Notes under the pieces: generated by a model
The model's database searches: none
What the model saw: only the letters and a program-made list of their open reading frames with translations
What the model was told of the DNA's origin: nothing
Shown: positions 57,742-64,000 of the stretch, piece after piece
Layout: each line of letters opens with the position of its first letter
Position numbering within the stretch: position 1 is the first letter of the stretch
Program-made: the position numbers and the translations under genes
Origin: Gemmobacter aquaticus
GTDB lineage: Bacteria; Pseudomonadota; Alphaproteobacteria; Rhodobacterales; Rhodobacteraceae
Direction of reading: 5' to 3'
Assembly: GCF_007859075.1 (NCBI RefSeq)
Contig: NZ_VOAK01000011.1
Coordinates: forward strand, 992,001 to 1,056,000
DNA length: 64,000 nucleotides

Positions 57742-59808
57742 TCAGCCCGCAAACAAAAGGGCAGACTCGTGCCGCTTGAGGCTGGGACGCGCAGCGGGAT
57801 AGGCCGAGGGGATCTGATCTTCGGCAAGCCCCGGAAACAGCGACAGAAGTTCCGCGCGTGCTTCTTCGGCTAGACCGGCCAGCGATTGATCGCCCGGTTG
57901 GAAGCTTTCCGACCAGCACCCGTCAACCATGACGATCTGATGCGTGGCGCACATGAAGTGGATGTAGGTGACAGGGCCACGCTCCTCCACCGTGATGCCC
58001 GGACGGCCGACCAGATGCAGCGCCGGCACCAGGACTTCGGTTTCACCGAAAAGCACATCGGCGCGCGGGCCGCTGAAAAGCACCCGGTGCTGTGGAGAGA
58101 CCACCATGTCGCGCGCAGGAACGCCGTGCCCCAGTGCGCCGGCTGAGATGCGCACGGGGCGGAAGCGCGGCTCGACCAGAAGGGCCAATTCGTTCAGCGT
58201 TTGTCTGCCGGTCCAGACGATCGGTTGAAAGCCTGAGTCGCGGGTCAGCACGCGGTCACCCACGCACAGATCCTCGACCGCGACCAGACCGCGGTCGGTT
58301 GTTGCCAATGATCCGGGCGTAAAACAGGTTATGATCCGCTCGATATCGGTGAACGTCATTGTGCCGATGACGTTCCCGTTGCTGTCGAGGAACTGGATCG
58401 TTCCCGACTTGGGATCGTTCGGGTCGTAGATGACGTTCGTGCCGGAGAACCCCCAAGCCGTCAGGTCCAGCGTATCGGTCTCGCTGCTACCGCCATCGAT
58501 GTTGCCACCGATGGTGAAACCGGGTACCGCGCTGTTGTTGGCGATGATGATTGTATCGTTGCCCGCGCCGCCCTGAACATTGTCAGAGCCATAGCCGGTG
58601 GTCAGGGTGTCGTTGCCATCGCCACCCGACAATGTGTCGTTGCCGGCATCCCCGATAAGCGCGTCATTCCCCGTGCCACCGGCAAGCGAGTCGTTGCCGG
58701 CGCCGCCATAAAGAACGTCGTCATTGGCATCGCCATTCAAGGTGTCGCTGTCGGCGCCACCATAGAGCGTATCGTTGCCATCGCCCCCTGAGAGGACGTC
58801 GTTGCCAGCGTCACCGCTGATCGAGTCCGCCCCCGTACCTCCGCTGACCGAGTCGTTGCCCGTGCCACCCTGTATGGTGTCGTCCCCGGCATCACCGGTG
58901 ATGGTGTCTGCAGCAGCGCCACCGTAGATCGCGTCGTTGCCATCACCACCCGCAATGGTGTCATTGTCGGTGCCAGTAAACGTATCGCCCGGCCGGTCGC
59001 CATAGATGGTGTCGTTGCCCGTGCCGCCATACAGAACGTCACCACCGCCGCGGCCTTCCACGTAGTCGTCGCCGGCTCCGGCGTCGATGATGTTGGTATA
59101 GACGTCGCTGCCGGTTGTGGACGAGTCGTCAAAGCCGACCAGCGTGTCGTTGAAGGCAGATCCGAGGATTGCATCGATGCCGCCTGCGTTGACGTCACCA
59201 TTCGCGTCACCGCCGGAAAATGAGTTTGTCGTCAGGTTGACTGACACCGCAGCAGAGGAATCGCGATAGTCGAGGTAGTCCAGACCTGCGCCACCGGCGA
59301 GCGTGTCGCTGCCAGCGCCGCCATTCAGCGTATCGCTACCGTCACCGCCTTCAAGTCTGTCATTGCCAGTGCCGCCGCTGAGATAGTCGTTACCGGCCCC
59401 ACCATAGAGCGAGTCGTCGCCGCCCCCACCAAAGGCAAAGTCGTCTCCGGCTTCAGCATTGATGACATCGGCGTTGTTGTTGGTGTTGTTGGTGAGATAG
59501 GGGGCGCCGTAGAGAACGTCGTTACCTGCGGTGCCGTCTACGGTGCTGGGGCCGTTACCGCCGAAGGTTGCATCAAATACGCTGCTTGATATCCCCGTCG
59601 TCACGGAGGGCGAGCCAGTTAGCGTCGAAGACGTGACGAAATATATGCGGCCGTCGCTCGCCAGAACGAAATTCCCGGTGATACCGCCGGTGACAGTGCC
59701 AGGGCCGATGGTCTTTACGTCTGTAAAGCTGGTCAGCGAAGTTCCGACCGAGTTACCACTGTTGATGACGCCCGAAGTCGATATCGTAACAAAATAACCG
59801 CTCGGCAT
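57742..59808 (-). CDS. RTX repeat protein with C-terminal Hint domain
   Basis: A 688-residue secreted protein. An N-terminal segment (1-95, no signal peptide) is followed by about 30 GGxGxD-type calcium-binding nonapeptides (about 96-440), the mark of type I secretion. From residue 495 comes a Hint_2 domain: CFTPGSLATTDRGLVAVEDLCVGDRVLT begins with the cysteine used for self-cleavage in hedgehog/intein relatives, with ATHQIVMVDG near the end. The start is ATG at 59808 with a weak site. No type I secretion genes are in the window. Divergent from pirin. Confidence 0.92.
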   Translation of the reverse strand: MPSGYFVTISTSGVINSGNSVGTSLTSFTDVKTIGPGTVTGGITGNFVLASDGRIYFVTSSTLTGSPSVTTGISSSVFDATFGGNGPSTVDGTAGNDVLYGAPYLTNNTNNNADVINAEAGDDFAFGGGGDDSLYGGAGNDYLSGGTGNDRLEGGDGSDTLNGGAGSDTLAGGAGLDYLDYRDSSAAVSVNLTTNSFSGGDANGDVNAGGIDAILGSAFNDTLVGFDDSSTTGSDVYTNIIDAGAGDDYVEGRGGGDVLYGGTGNDTIYGDRPGDTFTGTDNDTIAGGDGNDAIYGGAAADTITGDAGDDTIQGGTGNDSVSGGTGADSISGDAGNDVLSGGDGNDTLYGGADSDTLNGDANDDVLYGGAGNDSLAGGTGNDALIGDAGNDTLSGGDGNDTLTTGYGSDNVQGGAGNDTIIIANNSAVPGFTIGGNIDGGSSETDTLDLTAWGFSGTNVIYDPNDPKSGTIQFLDSNGNVIGTMTFTDIERIITCFTPGSLATTDRGLVAVEDLCVGDRVLTRDSGFQPIVWTGRQTLNELALLVEPRFRPVRISAGALGHGVPARDMVVSPQHRVLFSGPRADVLFGETEVLVPALHLVGRPGITVEERGPVTYIHFMCATHQIVMVDGCWSESFQPGDQSLAGLAEEARAELLSLFPGLAEDQIPSAYPAARPSLKRHESALLFAG

Positions 59809-60130
59809 ACGACAAACACTCCCTGAGCCTGAGGCAGGCAAACACGCACAACCACAAGGCTTTGTGATCTCGATTCGCGAATGTGCTACATCCGGAATCT
59901 TTGACCAACCATTTAACAGTGTCCTCTTAACGTGTCTTTGCCGGGAACCTCCAGACGCATTCATTCAGCGAAAGGTGTGGTTGCAATTCATCGCTTTTGC
60001 GCGCAGGTGCGGCATTGCGGGGCGTTACCGGTATCTCATGTGCCTTGGTGCGCACATGCAGGCTGCGCTGGCGCAGGATGCGCCGAATCTCCAACTCGCC
60101 TATGTTCGATCCAACGAACAGGAGGCCGTG
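59809..60130. other. 322-base intergenic region between the RTX-Hint and pirin genes
   Basis: It holds the two divergent promoters. I find no convincing small gene or RNA; an open plus-strand frame runs through it in the pirin phase but lacks a ribosome-binding site and shows no typical coding pattern. Confidence 0.6.
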
Positions 60131-61069
60131 ATGAGCTGGAACCCCATTCTTGACCCCTCGATACCCATCGGGGACGCCGTTGATGCCATCGATACCGTGA
60201 TCGTCGCGCGGGCGCGTGATCTGGGTGGGTTCGAGGTGCGGCGTGCCTTGCCCTCGGCCCGGCGGCAGATGGTGGGGCCCTTCATCTTCTTCGATCAGAT
60301 GGGGCCGGCAGAGTTTCTGACGGGGCAGGGCATTGACGTGCGCCCGCACCCGCACATCGGGCTTGCGACCGTGACCTATCTGGTCAAGGGCCGCATGCAT
60401 CATCGCGACAGCCTCGGAACCGACCGCTGGATCGAACCCGGCGCCGTGAACCTGATGACGGCCGGAATCGGAATCACCCACTCTGAACGCACCGATGGTG
60501 AAATGCGCGCGATGCCCCATGCCCTCTTCGGGCTGCAAAGCTGGCTGGCGCTGCCAAAGTCGCATGAGGACACGCCCGCCGATTTTCGCCATGTGCCAAA
60601 AGACGATTTGCCCGAACTGGAAGGCGAGGGAAAACAACTGCGCCTGATCCTCGGCAAGGCCTGGGGGGCGGAAGCGCCGGTGCCGCTGGCATCCGAGGCA
60701 TTCTATGCCGACGCGGTTCTGGCGCCCGGCGCAGCACTTCCCTTGCCGGACAACCATGAGGATCGTGGCGTGTATGTGCTGGAGGGCGAGGTGTCGCAGG
60801 CCGGAACAAGCTATGAGGCGGGACAGATGCTGATCTTCCGACCCGGCGATTCCGTCAGCGTCAAGGCAGGCCCTGCGGGCGCGCGCATCATGATTCTGGG
60901 CGGGGCCACCATGGATGGGCCACGCTTTATCTGGTGGAATTTCGTAGCATCGTCGCGTGAAAGGATTGAGGCCGCAAAGGAGGCGTGGCGGGCCGGTGAC
61001 TGGGCGCATGGCCGGTTCAGCCTGCCGCCGGGCGATGACAAGGAATTCATCCCTGCGCCTGAAAAGTGA
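60131..61069 (+). CDS. pirin family protein
   Basis: A 312-residue bicupin of the pirin family (metal-binding; some are quercetinases or redox-linked regulators). The cupin metal ligands are in RPHPHIGLATVTYLVKGRMHHRDSLG; further conserved stretches are MVGPFIFFDQMGPAEF, MTAGIGITHSERTDGE and the C-terminal FIWWNFVASSRERIE. The ATG at 60131 follows AGGAGG; the open frame continues upstream but without support. Confidence 0.95.
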   Translation: MSWNPILDPSIPIGDAVDAIDTVIVARARDLGGFEVRRALPSARRQMVGPFIFFDQMGPAEFLTGQGIDVRPHPHIGLATVTYLVKGRMHHRDSLGTDRWIEPGAVNLMTAGIGITHSERTDGEMRAMPHALFGLQSWLALPKSHEDTPADFRHVPKDDLPELEGEGKQLRLILGKAWGAEAPVPLASEAFYADAVLAPGAALPLPDNHEDRGVYVLEGEVSQAGTSYEAGQMLIFRPGDSVSVKAGPAGARIMILGGATMDGPRFIWWNFVASSRERIEAAKEAWRAGDWAHGRFSLPPGDDKEFIPAPEK

Positions 61070-61117
61070 GGTTTTTCATATCTTTGACGGTTTTTGCAAA
61101 AATCGTCACCGATCCGC

Positions 61118-61146
61118 TTGACGCCGCACGCGCGGCCCCGTAATAA
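61118..61146 (+). promoter_or_regulatory. strong promoter of the tRNA-Asp pair
   Basis: -35 TTGACG, 17-bp spacer, -10 TAATAA, an almost ideal sigma-70 promoter; the start is expected near 61153. Confidence 0.7.
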
Positions 61147-61152
61147 CCGCCC

Positions 61153-61281
61153 CACATCCGGGCACTGGCCCGGGCGGCATGCGGTGGTAGCTCAGTCGGT
61201 TAGAGTACCGGCCTGTCACGCCGGGGGTCGCGGGTTCGAGCCCCGTCCACCGCGCCACCGCCCGCCAGTGCCCCGGATGTG
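61153..61281 (+). repeat. long inverted repeat bracketing the first tRNA-Asp
   Basis: The bases between the predicted transcription start and the tRNA (61153-61177) pair with those just after it (61258-61281): a 16-bp CACATCC...ACTGG arm with one bulge plus CGGGCGG/CCGCCCG, about 23 bp in all. The tRNA is thus looped out of a precursor stem. Confidence 0.6.
61181..61257 (+). tRNA. tRNA-Asp (GTC), copy 1
   Basis: A 77-nt cloverleaf: acceptor GCGGTGG/CCACCGC, anticodon loop CTGTCAC on a CCGGC/GCCGG stem, T arm GGTTCGAGCC, encoded CCA. Identical to copy 2. Confidence 0.97.
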
Positions 61282-61288
61282 TGATCGC

Positions 61289-61365
61289 GCGGTGGTAGCT
61301 CAGTCGGTTAGAGTACCGGCCTGTCACGCCGGGGGTCGCGGGTTCGAGCCCCGTCCACCGCGCCA
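61289..61365 (+). tRNA. tRNA-Asp (GTC), copy 2
   Basis: Identical in all 77 bases to copy 1, 31 bases downstream in the same transcript. Followed by a terminator. Confidence 0.97.
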
Positions 61366-61377
61366 GTCACACCAGCG

Positions 61378-61413
61378 AAAACGCCGGGCCCTCGGGTCCG
61401 GCGTTTTGCTTTT
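61378..61413 (+). terminator. terminator of the tRNA-Asp pair
   Basis: AAAACGCCGG-loop-CCGGCGTTTT stem followed by GCTTTTG. Confidence 0.8.
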
Positions 61414-61453
61414 GCGGGCGCGTTGTCCCGCGGCATACGAGGAGATTTCGCGC

Positions 61454-61864
61454 ATGTTGCAGGCGTGGGTGATGCTGGCTCTGTCCGGCGCGCTGATGGC
61501 CACCGCCGCCAGCGCCGAAGTCCGACGCGAATCCGTCACATTGGCCGGGCGGCAAGTGACCTTGCACCTGCACAGCTTCCTGACAGAAGATGAACGCACC
61601 ACGTTGCAACTGGTGATGACGAACGCGCAGGCCTTGGCCGTTCTTGCGCCCGCAGGGGCCTCTGCCAAAGATTACACTGCGCTGGCGCTCTCTCCTGACG
61701 AAGGGTTCATCCGTGAAGGTGCCCCCGTAAACTCGGCACAGGCGCTGTCGGGTTTGGCTGACCCCACCACTGCGCGCAGCGCGGCCGAGGCCGAATGCAA
61801 CCGCCGGCGTGCAAAAGGGGCTGCGGCTTGTGTTACAGTACTGGAAGTGGGGCCCGCAGGCTGA
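61454..61864 (+). CDS. secreted hypothetical protein upstream of hemA
   Basis: A 136-residue exported protein with a signal peptide ([21 protein letters not shown], cleaved before EVRR). The mature domain is beta-like ([27 protein letters not shown]) and two cysteines near the end ([14 protein letters not shown]) probably form a disulfide. I do not recognise the family. The ATG at 61454 has GAGGAG upstream; the long open frame before it runs through both tRNA-Asp genes and is spurious. Confidence 0.75.
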   Translation: MLQAWVMLALSGALMATAASAEVRRESVTLAGRQVTLHLHSFLTEDERTTLQLVMTNAQALAVLAPAGASAKDYTALALSPDEGFIREGAPVNSAQALSGLADPTTARSAAEAECNRRRAKGAAACVTVLEVGPAG

Positions 61865-61919
61865 CCGCTCGTTGTCCCAAAGAAGGGGGCGGCAAAATGG
61901 CCTCTTTTCGATATACGAT

Positions 61920-61933
61920 TTGACCAATATCAA
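61920..61933 (+). promoter_or_regulatory. FnrL/Fnr-type site upstream of hemA
   Basis: TTGAC-CAAT-ATCAA matches TTGAC-N4-(A/G)TCAA, 71 bases before the hemA ATG. In Rhodobacter sphaeroides hemA is FnrL-controlled, so anaerobic regulation of haem/bacteriochlorophyll precursor supply is expected. Confidence 0.75.
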
Positions 61934-62003
61934 GGCCGCCGCAGGAGCCACCTTATATCCGGTGGCCACCACGGCACCCCGCCGAAAGCCAGGGAGACGG
62001 AAG

Positions 62004-63233
62004 ATGGACTACGACAAGGCCCTCGACAGCGCGATCCAGCGGCTGCACGAGGAAGGGCGGTACCGCACCTTCATCGATATCGAGCGCCGCAAGGGCCACT
62101 TCCCCAACGCGGTCTGGCGCAAGCCCGACGGGACCGAAAAGAACATCGCCGTCTGGTGCGGAAACGACTACCTTGGCATGGGGCAGCACCCGGTCGTTCT
62201 TGCCGCGATGCATGAAGCGCTGGATGCGACCGGCGCCGGATCGGGCGGCACGCGCAACATCTCGGGTACCACGCTTTACCACAAGCGGCTTGAGGCCGAG
62301 ATTGCCGACCTGCACGGAAAAGAGGCGGCACTGGTCTTCAGCAGCGCCTATGTGGCGAATGATGCAACGCTCTCGACCCTGCCGAAGTTGTTTCCCGGCC
62401 TGATCATCTATTCCGACGAGCTGAACCACGCCTCGATGATCGAGGGGATCCGCCGCAACGGCGGGGCGAAGCGCGTGTTCCGCCACAATGACGTGGCGCA
62501 TCTGCGCGAGTTGATTGCCGCTGACGATCCCGCCGCGCCCAAGTTGATCGCGTTTGAATCGATCTATTCGATGGACGGCGACTTTGGCCCGATCAAGGAA
62601 CTGTGTGATCTGGCTGAAGAAGTGGGCGCACTGACCTACCTCGACGAGGTTCATGCGGTGGGCATGTATGGCCCGCGCGGCGCCGGTGTGGCCGAGCGCG
62701 ACGGGCAGATGGCGCGTGTCGACATCATCAACGCCACACTCGGCAAGGCGTTCGGCGTGTTCGGTGGCTATATCGCGGCCTCGGCCCGGATGGTTGACGC
62801 GATCCGGTCCTATGCGCCGGGATTCATCTTCACGACCTCGCTTCCGCCAGTCGTTGCAGCGGGTGCTGCGGCCTCTATCGCCTTCCTGAAGACTGCCGAA
62901 GGGCAGAAACTGCGCGACGCACAGCAGTTGCACGCCCGCATCCTGAAAATGCGCCTGCGCGGGCTGGGATTGCCGATCATCGATCACGGCAGCCACATCG
63001 TTCCGGTGCATGTGGGCAACCCGATTCACTGCAAGATGCTGTCCGACATGCTGCTGGAACAGTTCGGGATCTACGTGCAGCCGATCAATTTCCCCACGGT
63101 TCCGCGCGGAACCGAACGTTTGCGCTTCACCCCGTCGCCCGTACACGATTCACTACAAATTGAGGCAGTTGTGAAGGCGATGGACCAATTGTGGCGTCAC
63201 TGTGCGCTGAATCGCGCCGAACTGACCGCGTAA
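62004..63233 (+). CDS. hemA: 5-aminolevulinate synthase
   Basis: A 409-residue PLP enzyme that condenses glycine with succinyl-CoA, the first step of haem and bacteriochlorophyll synthesis in alphaproteobacteria (Shemin route). It closely follows the Rhodobacter HemA pattern: [70 protein letters not shown] and the PLP lysine in [16 protein letters not shown]. The ATG at 62004 has GGGAGACGG. An Fnr-type box lies upstream. Confidence 0.98.
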   Translation: MDYDKALDSAIQRLHEEGRYRTFIDIERRKGHFPNAVWRKPDGTEKNIAVWCGNDYLGMGQHPVVLAAMHEALDATGAGSGGTRNISGTTLYHKRLEAEIADLHGKEAALVFSSAYVANDATLSTLPKLFPGLIIYSDELNHASMIEGIRRNGGAKRVFRHNDVAHLRELIAADDPAAPKLIAFESIYSMDGDFGPIKELCDLAEEVGALTYLDEVHAVGMYGPRGAGVAERDGQMARVDIINATLGKAFGVFGGYIAASARMVDAIRSYAPGFIFTTSLPPVVAAGAAASIAFLKTAEGQKLRDAQQLHARILKMRLRGLGLPIIDHGSHIVPVHVGNPIHCKMLSDMLLEQFGIYVQPINFPTVPRGTERLRFTPSPVHDSLQIEAVVKAMDQLWRHCALNRAELTA

Positions 63234-63294
63234 CGCGCTTCTGCGTGTGCAAAAGCCACTTGCCCTATGTTAGGTTAAGCGCAATTAGGGCGTG

Positions 63295-63319
63295 GTGAGT
63301 CGTGAAAATTTCGACTCAC
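63295..63319 (+). promoter_or_regulatory. inverted repeat in the leader of the RodZ-like gene
   Basis: GTGAGTCG-N9-CGACTCAC, a perfect 8-bp inverted repeat between hemA and the next gene; operator or RNA hairpin. It covers a possible GTG start (63302), which supports the ATG at 63362. Confidence 0.4.
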
Positions 63320-63361
63320 AAACGCGCGATCGGGACGGGCAAGCAGGACGGGGCAGGGCGC

Positions 63362-64000
63362 ATGATCTGGCGCAGGACGCAACCTTCTACGGTTGAGGTC
63401 GATAAACCAAAGGGCTTTGATGGCTTCGAGCTTCGCCTCGGGGATGTCATGCGCGGCGAGCGTGCCACGCTTGGCAAGTCGCTGCTTGACGTCCAGCGCG
63501 AGCTGAAGATCAAGGCGACCTACATTGCCGCCATCGAGAACTGTGACGTTTCAGCCTTTGAAAGTCAGGGATTCGTGGCCGGGTACGTCCGGTCCTATGC
63601 GCGTTATCTGGGCATGGACCCTGACGAATCGTTCCGTCGGTTCTGCAAAGAGGCAAACTTCGAGGTCGCGCACGGCATGTCCGCTGCTGCAGCCCCGGCG
63701 ACGATTACCGCTGCACGCGCCCGTGCGGGCGCACAGGATCTGCGCGATCCGCTGGCCAATCCGAATGCGCTGTTTCTGCCGCGCAGTGAAAGCTGGATCA
63801 GTCGGGTCGAACCCGGAGCAATCGGTTCGGTTCTGGTGCTGGTCGCCCTGATCGGCGCACTGGGCTACGGTGGCTGGTCTGTTCTGCGTGAAGTGCAGCG
63901 CGTGCAGCTTGCCCCCGTTGACGAGGCGCCGACCGTGGTTGCCGATATTGACCCGCTCGACGGCGTGCAGACGCTGGCGCCGGTCAACCGCATAAGCCCG
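63362..64000 (+). CDS. RodZ-like helix-turn-helix membrane protein, C-terminus cut by window end
   Basis: The first 213 residues are visible. The N-terminal helix-turn-helix has the RodZ pattern (ELRLGDVMRGERATLGKSLLDVQ, LKIKATYIAAIENCD, then FVAGYVRSYARYLGMDPDE). A linker and one membrane helix near residues 160-180 (AIGSVLVLVALIGALGYGGW) follow. RodZ links the MreB cytoskeleton to the elongation machinery; the periplasmic DUF4115-type end lies outside. The ATG at 63362 is preferred over an in-frame GTG at 63302. Confidence 0.88.
   Translation, partial: MIWRRTQPSTVEVDKPKGFDGFELRLGDVMRGERATLGKSLLDVQRELKIKATYIAAIENCDVSAFESQGFVAGYVRSYARYLGMDPDESFRRFCKEANFEVAHGMSAAAAPATITAARARAGAQDLRDPLANPNALFLPRSESWISRVEPGAIGSVLVLVALIGALGYGGWSVLREVQRVQLAPVDEAPTVVADIDPLDGVQTLAPVNRISP

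Noticed and set aside
59915-59940. CtrA-like site (two TTAA boxes) near the RTX gene
   Set aside because: The spacing is 10 bases instead of the required 7.
59864-60130. Upstream extension of the pirin frame
   Set aside because: No ribosome-binding site and no pirin similarity; AGGAGG precedes the ATG at 60131.
61094-61453. Open frame reading through both tRNA-Asp genes into the secreted protein
   Set aside because: The repeated peptide it encodes is just the translated tRNA; the signal-peptide start at 61454 with GAGGAG is the real one.

Overview
This window is a high-GC chromosomal segment from an alphaproteobacterium of the family Rhodobacteraceae (Rhodobacter/Cereibacter/Gemmobacter-like). 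The evidence is a HemA of the Rhodobacter type behind an FnrL-type site, a GTTC-N7-GTTC SOS box before uvrA, gene orders typical of the family (rpmF-plsX-fabH-ihfA-merR; argS-SPOR-nagZ-scpA-scpB; purL-bolA-grxD), and a GH108 endolysin/holin pair of the kind that serves gene transfer agents (GTAs). Almost all of it is core housekeeping sequence with only small accessory patches.

Layout. 1-9.2 kb: cyclophilin (cut by the window edge), a DUF2189 membrane protein, an overlapping bactofilin/M23 peptidase pair, a DUF455 ferritin-like protein with bcp, then a large AsmA/YhdP-like protein coupled to queA. 9.2-16.2 kb: MFS transporter, DUF924 protein, lpdA, a rhodanese and uvrA. 16.2-21.7 kb: an RcnB-like secreted protein, a DUF2892 membrane protein, valine-catabolism genes (a 3-hydroxyisobutyryl-CoA hydrolase-like enzyme and mmsA) with a divergent LysR regulator, a CBS-domain protein and coaD. 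21.8-28.3 kb: DUF1127, two paralogous gap genes separated by a 47-aa membrane protein gene, DUF808, an orphan AT-richer secreted protein, and tkt. 28.5-34.1 kb: a coiled-coil protein with zapA, grxD, bolA, purL, a candidate small RNA and a LysR regulator. 34.2-41.1 kb: fused indolepyruvate ferredoxin oxidoreductase, murI, argC, ccmE and the endolysin/holin pair. 41.2-47.6 kb: argS-SPOR-nagZ-scpA-scpB, dcd and tRNA-Pro. 47.7-55.3 kb: merR/ihfA/fabH/plsX/rpmF/DUF177 on the minus strand, then bamE, an OlsB-like acyltransferase and an ABC-F ATPase. 55.3-60 kb: two unknown ORFs, tRNA-Val, an SH3 protein and a large RTX-Hint protein. 60-64 kb: pirin, two tRNA-Asp genes, a secreted protein, hemA, and a RodZ-like protein cut by the window end.

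I see no CRISPR array, insertion sequence, prophage or defence island. The most interesting signals are regulatory or small-scale. (1) The GTA-type endolysin has its ribosome-binding site buried in a 10-bp hairpin. (2) The two GAPDHs differ at the cofactor-determining residues and share LacI-type (CceR-like) operator boxes. (3) A rhodanese gene and a DUF2892 gene each carry an ATTC-N8 SqrR/BigR-like box at nearly the same distance from the start. (4) A candidate sRNA lies between purL and a LysR gene and has C/U-rich anti-Shine-Dalgarno stretches. (5) A long inverted repeat begins at the predicted transcription start and brackets the first tRNA-Asp. (6) A perfect palindrome lies between a LysR gene and the indolepyruvate oxidoreductase gene.
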